Assembly: GCA_022825925.1 (NCBI GenBank)
Contig: JAJDVW010000128.1
Location: 1-45,993 of the forward strand
Reading direction: 5' to 3'
Origin: Pseudomonadales bacterium
GTDB taxonomy: Bacteria > Pseudomonadota > Gammaproteobacteria > Pseudomonadales > Azotimanducaceae
DNA: 45,993 nt
Shown here: positions 1 through 7,776 of the stretch, piece by piece
Layout of the letters: every line of letters starts with the position of its first letter
Position numbering within the stretch: the first letter of the stretch is position 1
Position numbers and translations under genes: made by a program
Notes under the pieces: generated by a model
What the model was told of the DNA's origin: nothing
What the model saw: only the letters and a program-made list of their open reading frames with translations
Databases searched by the model: none

Positions 1-1
1 G

Positions 2-355
2 CAGGAAGAGATCTTCGCCCAGTGGCGGGAGGACATCGCCGCCATCGCCGAGTGCCCGAACGTCGTCGCGAAGCTCGGCGGACTCGCGATGCCGGACAAC
101 GGCTTCGGCTGGCACGACCGCGACCTGCCGCCTACTTCAGACGAATTCGTCGCCGCGCAGAGCCGCTACCACCTGCACACCATCGAGTGCTTCGGCCCCG
201 ACCGTTGCATGTTCGAGAGCAATTTCCCGGTGGACCGCCTGTCGATCTCCTACCACGTCATGTGGAACGGCATGAAGAAGATCGTCGCGGACTTCTCGGA
301 GGACGAGAAGCACGCCATGTTCTACGGGACGGCGGAGCGCGTGTACCGGGTGTAG
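2..355 (+). CDS. Amidohydrolase 2 family protein, C-terminal part
   Basis: This is the 3' end of a gene that begins before the window; the frame is open from base 2 to a TAG at 353-355. The visible 117 residues end a TIM-barrel amidohydrolase of the ACMSD/LigI type (amidohydrolase 2). A KLGGLAMP strand is followed by a segment with FGPDRCMFESNFPVD, the conserved strand in this family that carries the late metal-binding or catalytic aspartate region. The C-terminus, FYGTAERVYRV, matches the usual 'ngtA.r.Y.l' ending. Members hydrolyse or decarboxylate cyclic and lactone substrates in aromatic catabolism, but the substrate cannot be told from this fragment. It converges on the membrane protein gene at 369-662, with 13 bp between them. 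Confidence 0.85.
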   Translation, partial: QEEIFAQWREDIAAIAECPNVVAKLGGLAMPDNGFGWHDRDLPPTSDEFVAAQSRYHLHTIECFGPDRCMFESNFPVDRLSISYHVMWNGMKKIVADFSEDEKHAMFYGTAERVYRV

Positions 356-368
356 GCGACGCGCGGAC

Positions 369-662
369 TCAGCGGCCGAACAGCCACTTGAGGAGCCCGG
401 CCGCCGCGAGCAGGGCAATCACCCACGGCGCGGCGAAGAGCAGCGCGACGGCGCCGCCGATCACCGCGAGTATCACGCCGAAGACGATGCTCACCGTGAC
501 GCCGAGGATCGGCAGGGCGACGAAGAGCGCCAGCCACACGACGGCCACTCCGAGGGCAACCGTGCACGCGGCGACGAAGAGGCGCGCCAGCGGACTCCGT
601 ACCCGTTGGCCGTTGACCCGCATGTCGCGGCGTTCCCATTCCACCGAATAGCGTCTGTTCAT
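369..662 (-). CDS. Small membrane protein, two hydrophobic segments
   Basis: A 97-residue protein of unknown function. The first 27 residues are charged and rich in arginine. Two long hydrophobic stretches follow, at about residues 29-68 and 70-93, which probably form two to three membrane helices. Its ATG overlaps the stop of the upstream LRAT-like gene in an ATGA arrangement (659-662), so translation is probably coupled and the two products may work together. I do not recognise the family. A longer open frame through this region overlaps the LRAT gene out of frame and is not used. Confidence 0.6.
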   Translation of the reverse strand: MNRRYSVEWERRDMRVNGQRVRSPLARLFVAACTVALGVAVVWLALFVALPILGVTVSIVFGVILAVIGGAVALLFAAPWVIALLAAAGLLKWLFGR

Positions 663-1126
663 ATGCGCTCCATGGTTCTCGACCCGTCCGGGCCATCCTG
701 CACCCTGCCGGTCAGCCGCCGCGCCACCCGCCGTCCGAGCGCGTAGCCGGCCACGGCCACCAGGGGGTGCCGCGTCAAGGCGAAGGCCACCGCCGCGGCG
801 CCCACCCCCGCGACCAGCGTTGCCAGTTGCGGGCTCTCCGCGGGCCCGCCGGCGGCCCGCGTGACGGTGTGCTCGCAGTTGTTGGTGAAGACGTTGTAGC
901 CGCGCCGTTCGCCCTGCTCCGCGTACCGCAGCGCACTGCTGCGCTGCGCCTGGTCGAGGCGCCGTACGCGCATCGGCTTGCCGCGGCGGAACTCCGCCTC
1001 GGTGGAGACGTGCTCGCCGCGCAGCGGGGTGTTGTGCAGCACCTTGCCGTCGCGCAGCACGACGCCCTGGTGCATCACGAATCCCTTGCGTCGGGCGACG
1101 ATGTCGCCTGGGAGCCAATGGGTCAT
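659..1126 (-). CDS. LRAT-domain (NlpC/P60 superfamily) protein
   Basis: A 155-residue protein with the lecithin-retinol-acyltransferase-like fold of the NlpC/P60 cysteine-hydrolase superfamily. It starts with the motif PGDIV. His19 lies in GFVMHQGVVL, where LRAT proteins carry the catalytic histidine, and Cys84 lies in NNCEH, the hallmark nucleophile motif. A hydrophobic Ala/Val-rich stretch at about residues 103-130 could anchor it in the membrane. I chose the ATG at 1126 because the domain begins at once after it; the frame extends 29 codons further upstream but that part is Arg-rich and lacks domain features. Bacterial members are poorly characterised thiol acyltransferases or hydrolases. 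It is coupled to the small membrane protein downstream. Confidence 0.8.
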   Translation of the reverse strand: MTHWLPGDIVARRKGFVMHQGVVLRDGKVLHNTPLRGEHVSTEAEFRRGKPMRVRRLDQAQRSSALRYAEQGERRGYNVFTNNCEHTVTRAAGGPAESPQLATLVAGVGAAAVAFALTRHPLVAVAGYALGRRVARRLTGRVQDGPDGSRTMERI

Positions 1127-1292
1127 GGTTCGTCTTTCCAACCTGTCCTGCAGCCTTCGTAGCAGGAATCGTTCCAACCTGGAAGATACCCTCAAATCAG
1201 GAGCTTGGACCACCAGCGCCCGATCGCGCGGCGCGGATCACGCCAATACGTGGCGGCGACCGCCACCTGACGGACCGCCGCTGGCAGGTGAC
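1127..1292. other. Intergenic gap between frameshifted hipA and LRAT gene
   Basis: This gap lies between two minus-strand genes and should hold the promoter of the LRAT gene. I see no convincing -35/-10 pair, hairpin or RNA gene. A weak minus-strand open frame ending in RWWSKLLI runs through it but resembles nothing I know. Confidence 0.4.
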
Positions 1293-2545
1293 TCAGATCG
1301 TCGATGCACACGCTTCGGCCCGCCCGACCACGGCGCGCGCCAGCCCCTCCAGCACGGCGCCGTCCAGGCCCGGCGACATCAACGCCTCGGCCGTCCCGGG
1401 CGCTTCGGCCCGCACGCGTTCCGTCAGCTCCGCAACGCGACGGCGGACCAGGGGCATCCCGAGACCGCCGCCGGCCGCGAAAGCGGCCCACGCCCGCGGG
1501 TTCATCTCCTCGAGCGTCGCGCGTCGGCCCATGCGCATCGCAAGCCTCGGCGACAGTTCCGGCCAGGCCACGGTCGAGAGGAGATCATAGAGGGGGGCGA
1601 GGCGCGGGCCGCCCGCGTCGTAAAGGATGGAGTAGTTCTTCCCGTGCGCATCCGCGTTGCCCAGGGCCAAATGGAAGAGCGCGGCGTCGAGCAACTTGAG
1701 CACCTCCACCGCGGGCCGCGCGGAGATACGCCGCAGCAGCGCGAAGGCGTCGCGGAACCCGGGGCCCCTTCGCTCGCGTACTTCCGCTCGGGATACACAC
1801 CGAGCGCCTGGCAGAAGTCCTCCTGGTGCACGCGCCGGACCTCGCCCGTCGCGGCGGACGACCGGTCATACCGTTCGACCAGGAGGAACGTCCGCCCGGA
1901 GACGCGCCGCGGCTCGACGCCGGCGACATCGAGCCCTGCCGACGCGGCGAGCCGCATGGAGAAGGCCTCGTTTGCCGTCGCGCCGGGAAACCGCTCGACG
2001 GGCGGCTTGAGGATGTGCGTGGTCGGTTGTCCCCGCACCGGGAGCGCCACGGCGCCGTCCGTCAGCACGACCGGCAGCTTCGACTGTGCTCCCGCGAGCG
2101 ACAGCCTCAGGTTCGTCTCGCCGGCCAGCAGCGGTCTGTCGGGAAGCATGTCAAGGACCCGGACCAGCTCGTCGTCGTCGAGCGGTTCGGGTCGTGGACG
2201 CCCGGTCGGCGACTCCGGTGATTCCTCCGGCGACAGGAGCTGCACCGCACCGGCCACCTCGCCGCCCAGTCCCTCGAGCAGTGCGAAATCGTTGCCTGGC
2301 GACACGCCCAAGGCTCGCGCTACCGCCTCCCGCTGTCCCTCATCCGGTAGCAGACCGGCGAAGAAGGGACGACAGGCGGCGCGCCGGTACCGCCGCTCCC
2401 GTTTCGGCAGGGACGCCGACAGCGCGCGCGCCTCCGGCCGGCGCACCCAGTCGGCGTCGTAGACGAAACTCAGGTCGCCGCCGCGATCCTGCGCCAGGCG
2501 GCCGACCGGCTCCCGATCCCACCAGACCTGCAGCACTCCGGCCAC
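1293..2545 (-). pseudogene. hipA: HipA-family Ser/Thr kinase toxin, frameshifted
   Basis: The N-terminal part reads in one frame from the ATG at 2545. It has the HipA N-terminal domain, the nucleotide-binding segment LRLSLAGAQSKLPV, the HILKPP strand, VERYDR, and then EDFCQALGVYPERKYASEG. Homology then continues in the -1 frame: FRDAFALLRRISARPAVEVLKLLD followed by the kinase catalytic loop GNADAHGKNYSILYD, ending at 1293. The switch falls at the run GGGGCCCC (1761-1768 on the plus strand) and is explained by one missing base. The rest of the protein is intact and about 417 codons long, a normal HipA length. HipA kinases phosphorylate glutamyl-tRNA synthetase or related targets and cause growth arrest. 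The lesion may be a real inactivating mutation or a sequencing/assembly error. hipB lies 16 bp upstream. Confidence 0.85.
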
Positions 2546-2561
2546 CGTCGCGCCGCCCCGA

Positions 2562-2786
2562 TCAGGCCTCGGGCGGTGGGACGATGTCCAGCGTGCAGCC
2601 CAACGCCTGCAACACCTGGAGCGTCTTGCCGAGCTGCGCGGTGGGCTTGCCCCGTTCCAACTCCACGAGGAACCGCAGACCCACGCCGGCCGCGCCCGCG
2701 AGCTCGTACTGCCGCAGCCCCGCAGCCTTGCGAGCGGTCCGTATCACGTCGCCGATCTCGGCCGGCGTCAGGACGCGTTTCGACAT
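2562..2786 (-). CDS. hipB: HipB-type antitoxin, XRE helix-turn-helix
   Basis: A 74-residue DNA-binding antitoxin. It has a Cro/CI-type helix-turn-helix at about residues 9-65 (GDVIRTARKAAGLRQYELAGAAGVG) and the HipB signature FLVELERGKPTAQLGKTLQVL in the recognition and dimer region. It should bind and neutralise the downstream HipA and repress its own operon. A promoter with a consensus -35 and overlapping short inverted repeats sits directly upstream, as expected for autoregulation. hipB precedes hipA in the same orientation, the standard order. If hipA is truly frameshifted, this antitoxin has been left without an active partner. Confidence 0.92.
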   Translation of the reverse strand: MSKRVLTPAEIGDVIRTARKAAGLRQYELAGAAGVGLRFLVELERGKPTAQLGKTLQVLQALGCTLDIVPPPEA

Positions 2787-2802
2787 GGTGGATTTACCGC
2801 TC

Positions 2803-2835
2803 GGGAATATCCCATCGGGACACCGGCCGTGTCAA
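2803..2835 (-). promoter_or_regulatory. hipBA promoter with overlapping operator-like repeats
   Basis: On the minus strand there is an exact -35 TTGACA (2830-2835), an 18-bp spacer and a -10 GATATT (2806-2811), about 20 bp before the hipB ATG. The -10 lies inside 2803-2820, where two small inverted repeats share an arm: TCCC-N3-GGGA and GGGA-N3-TCCC on the minus strand. Such a site could let HipB block RNA polymerase. The promoter call rests on the sequence; the HipB binding is inference. Confidence 0.6.
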
Positions 2836-2864
2836 CCAGAATTTACTGTTCGGTGCATTTTAGA

Positions 2865-2906
2865 AGCCGGGCCGCTTTTGTCCCGGCTGGTCGCCGCGAA
2901 GCCGGG
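2865..2906 (-). terminator. Three-arm hairpin after the cytochrome gene
   Basis: Directly after the cytochrome stop codon three 7-base arms alternate: AGCCGGG (2865-2871), CCCGGCT (2882-2888) and AGCCGGG (2900-2906), plus-strand reading. The middle arm can pair with either neighbour, so two hairpins exclude each other. No U-tract follows on the minus strand, so a Rho-independent terminator is not certain. The element may simply be a palindromic repeat. Confidence 0.4.
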
Positions 2907-3236
2907 CTACTCGTCCGGAAACGCCTCGAGCATGTAGTCGACCGAGTCCCGGAGCTGTTCCTCGCTGCAGGCGTAGCAGAGCCCCATCACCGGCATGCCG
3001 GGCGGCATCCCGTCGATCACCGACTGGAGCAGCGCGTCCTCGCCCTTCTCGAGCCGCGTCCCCCAGGACGCCCGGTCGCCGAACTTCGGCGCGTCCGCGA
3101 CGCCGGCGGCGTGGCACGAGAAGCAGTAGCGCTCGTACGTGCGCTTGCCGGGGTGCTCGGTAGTCTCGCCGCGGTCGCAGGAGGGCAGCCAGGCGAGCAC
3201 GGCGCCGAGGACGAGGATACGCGTCAGGTTCCGCAT
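2907..3236 (-). CDS. Lipoprotein cytochrome c5-like monohaem protein
   Basis: A 109-residue exported class I c-type cytochrome. The N-terminus is a lipoprotein signal ending in the lipobox LPSC, with lipidated Cys20. The haem-binding motif is C38-F-S-C41-H42. The axial methionine is Met81 or Met84 in PPGMPVMG. A CYAC pair (Cys87-Cys90) corresponds to the extra disulfide of cytochrome c5/c555 proteins. It should be anchored to the membrane, facing the periplasm, and carry electrons to an oxidase or from a dehydrogenase. It follows the omega-amidase gene on the same strand by 23 bp, but no functional link between them is obvious. Confidence 0.88.
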   Translation of the reverse strand: MRNLTRILVLGAVLAWLPSCDRGETTEHPGKRTYERYCFSCHAAGVADAPKFGDRASWGTRLEKGEDALLQSVIDGMPPGMPVMGLCYACSEEQLRDSVDYMLEAFPDE

Positions 3237-3259
3237 CGATGGGTCACACGTCGCGGGCG

Positions 3260-4027
3260 TCAGACCCCGAGTTCGAAGTCGTCGGCGTCGCGCCACGCGG
3301 GAAACGCGGCACGATAGCCGTCGAGGGCCACCCTGTCCAACTCGACGTGCGCGATGCGTTCCGCGTCGAAGACTTCGACAACGGCAGTGCCTTCGAAGTC
3401 GTACACCGCCGTGCCGCCCCGGTAGACGACGCCGTTGCCGTCCTCGCCGACGCGGTTCACGCCGACGACGTAGCACTGGTTCTCGATGGCGCGCGCGCGG
3501 AGCAGGCCGTTCCAGTGCGCCTGGCGCGCCGCAGGCCAGTTGGCCGGGTAGATCAGCACGTCGTAATCGCCCCGGTTGCGCGACCACACCGGGAAGCGCA
3601 GGTCGTAGCAGACGAGCGGACAGACGCGCCAGGCGCCGTGGGCGACCACGACGCGTTCGTGCCCGGCGTCGTAGTGCTCGTGCTCGCCGGCCATGCGAAA
3701 CCGGTGCCGCTTGTCGTAGGTCGTCGCCGTCCCGTCCGGCGGCATCCAGACGAGCCGGTTGAACCAGCGCTCCCCCTCCCGGATCACGACGCTGCCGGCG
3801 AGCACCGCGTCGAGCGACGCCGCGCGCTCCCGCAGCCACGCCACCGTCGGGCCGTCCATCGTCTCCGCCACTTCGCGCGAGTCCATCGTGAAGCCGGTGC
3901 TGAACATCTCAGGCAGGACCACGAGTTCCGTGCCCGGCTCGACCTGCTCGAACCACGCATCGAAACGCCGGCGGTTCGCCGCCGGGTCGTGCCAGTCGAG
4001 GGCGGTCTGGACGACGGCAACCTTCAC
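3260..4027 (-). CDS. yafV: Omega-amidase of the carbon-nitrogen hydrolase family (YafV type)
   Basis: A 255-residue nitrilase-superfamily enzyme with the complete Glu-Lys-Cys triad: Glu40 in VLPEMFSTGF, Lys106 in YDKRHRF and Cys140 in LVCYDLRFP. The last motif, followed by VWSRN, is typical of YafV/Nit2 omega-amidases. These hydrolyse alpha-ketoglutaramate or alpha-ketosuccinamate, the keto-amides left after a glutamine or asparagine transaminase reaction. The start is a GTG at 4027 preceded by GAAGGG. The gene lies 24 bp downstream of a methionine-type aminotransferase; this pairing is known for methionine salvage, where the aminotransferase uses glutamine and the omega-amidase pulls the reaction forward. 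Confidence 0.92.
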   Translation of the reverse strand: MKVAVVQTALDWHDPAANRRRFDAWFEQVEPGTELVVLPEMFSTGFTMDSREVAETMDGPTVAWLRERAASLDAVLAGSVVIREGERWFNRLVWMPPDGTATTYDKRHRFRMAGEHEHYDAGHERVVVAHGAWRVCPLVCYDLRFPVWSRNRGDYDVLIYPANWPAARQAHWNGLLRARAIENQCYVVGVNRVGEDGNGVVYRGGTAVYDFEGTAVVEVFDAERIAHVELDRVALDGYRAAFPAWRDADDFELGV

Positions 4028-4051
4028 GGTCCGCCCTTCACAACCGGCTCT

Positions 4052-5197
4052 TCACAACCGGCAGAGGATCTCGGCGGCCCGCACGAGGGTCTCGTCGTCC
4101 TTCGCGAAGCAGAAGCGCAGGAACCGCTGGTTGGGCGGCTCGGCGTAGAACACGGACACCGGGATCGAGGCGAGCTTGTGTTCCACCGTGAGCCGGCGGG
4201 CGAGGTCGACGTCGCGCTCGTTGCTGACGGCCGAGTAGTCGAGCAACTGGAAGAACGTCCCGGCGGACGGCGTCAGTTCGAAGCGCGAGTCCGCGAGCAT
4301 GCCGTTGAAGAGGTCGCGCTTGTGCTGGTAGAAGGCCGCGAGCCCGTGGTGGTGTTCCGGGCACTGTGCCAGGAAGTCCGCGATGCCGTGCTGCAGCGGC
4401 GTCGGCGTCGTGAAGTTCACCCACTGGTGGATGCCGCGGAACTCCTTCGTGAGGGGCGCGGGCGCCACGCAGTAGCCCACCTTCCAGCCCGTCGCGTGGT
4501 ACGTCTTGCCGAAGGAAGACACCACGAAACTCCGCTCGAAGAGCTCCGGGGTCCGCGTCATGCTCTCGTGCCGGTGCCCGTCGAAGACGATGTGCTCGTA
4601 GACCTCGTCGGAGACGATGTAGATCTCGCGGTCCGCGACGATGTCCGCGAGCGCGGCCGTGTCGTCGGCCGTCCAGGCGCCGCCGGTCGGGTTGTGGGGC
4701 GTGTTGACGGCGATCAGCCGCGTGCGGTCGGTCACCGCGTCGCGCACCCGGTCCCAGTCCGGGCGGAAGGCGGGGGCCGTCAGCGGCAGGCGCACCGGGA
4801 CGCCCTGGTTGAGGTCCACCACCGGCCGGTAGGCGTCGTAGGCGGGGTCGAACAGGATCACCTCGTCCCCGGGGTGGATCACGGCGGTCATGGCGCAGTA
4901 GAGCGCCTCCGTGCCCCCGGAGGTGACCGTCACCTCGGTCTCCGGATCGACCCGGACCCCGTACAGGTCGAGCACCTTCGCCGCGACGCCCTCGCGCAGC
5001 GGCTCGATCCCGGACATCGGCGGGTACTGGTTGTAGCCGTGGGTGAGGTAGTAGCCGACCCGCTCGAGGAGTCCCGGCGGCGCGTCGAAGTCCGGGAACC
5101 CCTGCGAGAGGTTCATCGCCCCCTCGTCGGCGGCGAGCTTCGACATGATCGTGAAGATCGTCGTGCCCTCGTCGGGCAGCTTGCTCGCGATCGCCAA
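4052..5197 (-). CDS. ybdL: Methionine/glutamine-type aminotransferase (YbdL family), TTG start
   Basis: A 381-residue fold type I PLP aminotransferase. Recognisable parts are SKLPDEGTTIF, LSQGFPDFDAP near the N-terminus, NTPHNPTG around residue 167, SDEVYEHIVFDG near 197, and the Schiff-base lysine Lys231 in SSFGKTYHATGWK. The sequence resembles YbdL/KAT enzymes, which transaminate methionine, glutamine and aromatic amino acids. No ATG precedes the conserved SKLP segment. A TTG at 5197 with GAGGA 9 bp upstream gives the right N-terminus, so I use it. The 15-bp element with CTTCACAACCGG is repeated in tandem around the stop codon (about 4036-4063). With the adjacent omega-amidase it would form a 4-methylthio-2-oxobutanoate to methionine salvage step. 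Confidence 0.9.
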   Translation of the reverse strand: MAIASKLPDEGTTIFTIMSKLAADEGAMNLSQGFPDFDAPPGLLERVGYYLTHGYNQYPPMSGIEPLREGVAAKVLDLYGVRVDPETEVTVTSGGTEALYCAMTAVIHPGDEVILFDPAYDAYRPVVDLNQGVPVRLPLTAPAFRPDWDRVRDAVTDRTRLIAVNTPHNPTGGAWTADDTAALADIVADREIYIVSDEVYEHIVFDGHRHESMTRTPELFERSFVVSSFGKTYHATGWKVGYCVAPAPLTKEFRGIHQWVNFTTPTPLQHGIADFLAQCPEHHHGLAAFYQHKRDLFNGMLADSRFELTPSAGTFFQLLDYSAVSNERDVDLARRLTVEHKLASIPVSVFYAEPPNQRFLRFCFAKDDETLVRAAEILCRL

Positions 5198-5232
5198 GGC
5201 GCGCGTTCCTCGAGACGTCGGGGCGTTACCGG

Positions 5233-6639
5233 CTAGGCGTTCGACTTCCAGTTGCCGTGGAAGCCGTAGGGCACGCGATGCGGCAGCTCGGCGCAGGCGA
5301 CCGGACCGTCGGCCACGTTGCCGGCATCGAGGAACATCAGGTCGCTGCGGTTCTCCGCCGCCCGGTAGACGACCGAGAGCAGGTAGCCCTCGCCCTCCCC
5401 CGCGTCCTGCGACCGCGGCACGAACACCGGTTCCCCGGTCACGTCGCCGTCCGGCAGCACGTACTGGTTCCGCTTCCCGGCGGCGAAGTCGTGATGCGCC
5501 ACCGCGTTGAACCCGAGGCCCGGCGCCGCCCCGATGGCCGCCCCGTAGTAGCCGTGCCGGTAGCCGTTGCACGCAAAGCGTTCGTCGAGCCGGGGGAACT
5601 CGCCCGTGACGTCGTCGAGGTAGCGGCGCCGGATGCCGTTCGAGTTGTCCGCGAGGTCGATCACCCACTCGCAGAGGCGCGCGTTCGCCTTCGCCGGGTC
5701 CGCCGGGCTGCCGTCCGCCTTCGGAAACAGCGGCGCCTCCTCGAACTGCATGACGTGGGCGACGATGCGGCTGCCGTCGGTGTACGCGTTCATCGGGTGG
5801 AACACGTAGCAGGGGTCCGTCTCGAACCAGCGGATCTCCTCCACCGAGCCGTCGCGGCGCATCACCCCCACGTGCGTGCCCTTGTCCGGCTCCCAGGCGA
5901 ACGCGGGCTTGCCCCGCATCGCCCGCTCCATGCTCCCGGTGAGCGGGAAGATGGGGAAGAGCACGTGCTCGTCCGTGACCATGAAGTCGTGGACCATGCT
6001 CGCGTAGGGCGCCTGGAAGCGGTCCGAGCGCGTCAGCACGCCGTCGCCGTCGACGACCTGGTAGCTCATGCCGGGGCTGAAGATGCCGTCGGCCATGTAG
6101 CCGAAGAAGAGCATCTCGCCGGTCTTGGGGTCCATCTTCGGATGGGCCGTCATGGGCCCTTCGAGCCGTTCGTCGAACTTCCAGACGCCTTTCGATTCCA
6201 GCGTCTCCGGGTCGAGCTCGAACGGGGCGTGGCCTTCCTCGAGCGCCAGCAGCCGGCCGCCGTGCCAGACGACGTTGGTGTTCGCGAGCCCATCCGTTTC
6301 CACGCCCTGCGCCACCGGATCGGTGTCCATCGGGTTGAACGGATTGAACAGGCTGCGCCCCTCGCGGCGCTCGAGGGTCCACTTCACCGTTCGCGCCCAC
6401 CGGTTGCGGTAGCGCACGCGGCCGTCCCGGATGCGGAACATGTGCAGCATGCCGTCGCCGGCGAACCAGTGGTGGTCGCTCCGCGGCGGGAACTGCGGAT
6501 CGGGGCCGTTCCGGTAGTAGGTGATGTCGAGGTCCGCGGGCAGGTCGCCGCGCACGATCATGTCGTCGATGTCGCACTCCATGCGGAGGGGCGCGAAGTT
6601 GCCGGTGAGCTGCGGGTGGTCGGAGTACGGGGTGGTCAC
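5233..6639 (-). CDS. Carotenoid cleavage oxygenase (RPE65 family)
   Basis: A 468-residue non-haem iron dioxygenase with the seven-bladed propeller family pattern. The four iron-binding histidines are visible: His166 (TAHPKMD), His217 (MVHDFMVTDEH), His281 (VFHPMNAYTDG) and His461 (PYGFHGNW). The N-terminal NGPDPQFPP and HWFAGDGMLH motifs are also conserved. Bacterial members cleave apocarotenoids, lignostilbenes or related phenylpropanoids, and the substrate is not evident. The ATG at 6639 has GGGAGAG upstream. It reads into the aminotransferase gene 35 bp downstream on the same strand, but the shared metabolism is unclear. Confidence 0.93.
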   Translation of the reverse strand: MTTPYSDHPQLTGNFAPLRMECDIDDMIVRGDLPADLDITYYRNGPDPQFPPRSDHHWFAGDGMLHMFRIRDGRVRYRNRWARTVKWTLERREGRSLFNPFNPMDTDPVAQGVETDGLANTNVVWHGGRLLALEEGHAPFELDPETLESKGVWKFDERLEGPMTAHPKMDPKTGEMLFFGYMADGIFSPGMSYQVVDGDGVLTRSDRFQAPYASMVHDFMVTDEHVLFPIFPLTGSMERAMRGKPAFAWEPDKGTHVGVMRRDGSVEEIRWFETDPCYVFHPMNAYTDGSRIVAHVMQFEEAPLFPKADGSPADPAKANARLCEWVIDLADNSNGIRRRYLDDVTGEFPRLDERFACNGYRHGYYGAAIGAAPGLGFNAVAHHDFAAGKRNQYVLPDGDVTGEPVFVPRSQDAGEGEGYLLSVVYRAAENRSDLMFLDAGNVADGPVACAELPHRVPYGFHGNWKSNA

Positions 6640-6792
6640 GGTCTCTCCCGGGGCAGGCGGCGCATAGGGAGCGACACTCTACCAGCAGACGAACGCGCGG
6701 AGGCGCCGGACGCGCTCAGGACAGGCGGATCGACCGGCAGTCGGAAGTACAGGTGCTTTCGCGTCCGGGACTGCCTCGCGCAGCGTGTCATG
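6640..6792. other. Intergenic gap, presumed promoter of carotenoid oxygenase gene
   Basis: This 153-bp gap separates two minus-strand genes. Apart from the ribosome-binding site of the carotenoid oxygenase gene I see no clear promoter, repeat or RNA feature in it. Confidence 0.35.
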
Positions 6793-7737
6793 TCACGTTC
6801 CGGACTCGTCTTCGACCAGGGCCGCCATCTCGGCGGCGAACCACAGCGCCATCGCCCCGCCGCGCGCGTCGGTGCCCGTGCTGAACGCCCGGTCGACATA
6901 CTCCTGGCGGGACTCGAGCGGTCCCGTGCCGACGCATACCTGGTCCAGCTCGCCTTCGGGACCGATGCGCGCCGCCGCGCCGTCCCACGCCCGTTGCGCC
7001 ACCGACCGCCATGGATCGTCCGGCAGCAGGCCGTCGCGCAGGCCCCGGGCGAGGGCGACGCCGATCATGGTCGTGGCGCTGTGCTCGAGATAGGTCTCCG
7101 GCGCATCGACGAGCTGTCGCCAGAGGCCCGAGTCGTCCTGTTGCCGCGCCAGCGCGGACAGGTGCTCGAGGTGCGCCGCCGCGAGGTCTTCCGTTCCGTC
7201 GGCGCCCAGGTGCGACAGGGCCTCCGCGAAACCGAGCGCGGCGAAGGCGTTGCCGCGGCCCCAGAAGTACGGCGACGCGTGGCAGTGCCAGTACAGGCCG
7301 TTCGGCTGGCGGGTGTCCACCGAGCCCAGGTAGTCGACGAGGCGACGCCGGTACGACGTCTCGCCGGTGACCGCGTAGGCACGTCCGAGCAGGGTTCCGG
7401 CAAAGAAGAAGTCCTCCACCCGGATGTCCGGGTCGTGGACGAACCGGTTCGCCTGGTGGATGAGGAAATCGCGGTGCCGCGGGTCCCCGGTCGCCGCGAA
7501 GAGCTCGCTCGCGAAACACGCCATCGCGAGGCAGGGAGCCCAGTCGGGCACCGTGTCCGGCGCGGCCACGAGGGGTTCCGCAAGGCGGGCGACCCGCTCC
7601 ACGACCTCCGGGTCGCGGCCGGCCAGCCGGAGCCGACCGAGGAAGGCGACGCCGGTGGGATACATCAGCGGCGACTCGACAGCCTGCCCGTAGATGCCCG
7701 CGAGACGCTCGGCGACGGGTCGCGGATCGACGTTCAT
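6793..7737 (-). CDS. GH88/GH105-like unsaturated glucuronyl/rhamnogalacturonyl hydrolase
   Basis: A 314-residue alpha/alpha-barrel protein. It contains HCHASPYFWGRGNAFAALGF, which corresponds to the conserved WGRGNGW helix of YteR-type GH105 and GH88 hydrolases. Further helices carry DWAPCLAMACFASELFAATGD and YLEHSATTMIGVALARGLRDG, also typical. These enzymes remove the unsaturated uronic acid left by polysaccharide lyases, from substrates such as rhamnogalacturonan, ulvan or glycosaminoglycans. No signal peptide is visible, so it probably acts in the cytoplasm on small oligomers. An alternative ATG at 7749 adds four residues. The sulfatase gene diverges from it across a gap of under 40 bp, suggesting shared control of sulfated-glycan use. 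Confidence 0.8.
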   Translation of the reverse strand: MNVDPRPVAERLAGIYGQAVESPLMYPTGVAFLGRLRLAGRDPEVVERVARLAEPLVAAPDTVPDWAPCLAMACFASELFAATGDPRHRDFLIHQANRFVHDPDIRVEDFFFAGTLLGRAYAVTGETSYRRRLVDYLGSVDTRQPNGLYWHCHASPYFWGRGNAFAALGFAEALSHLGADGTEDLAAAHLEHLSALARQQDDSGLWRQLVDAPETYLEHSATTMIGVALARGLRDGLLPDDPWRSVAQRAWDGAAARIGPEGELDQVCVGTGPLESRQEYVDRAFSTGTDARGGAMALWFAAEMAALVEDESGT

Positions 7738-7776
7738 GTCACGTAGCATGGACGCCGACCTGGAGGAGGGCAACCC

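Noticed and set aside
1761..1768. Programmed -1 frameshift in hipA
   Set aside because: The run GGGGCCCC does not give a standard slippery heptamer in the zero frame, and HipA is not known to use recoding; a single-base indel or sequencing error is more likely.
3239..5236. Long open frame on the plus strand opposite the amidase and aminotransferase genes
   Set aside because: High GC gives long antisense frames; its translation is Arg/Val/His-rich without any family motif, while the minus strand encodes two clear enzymes.
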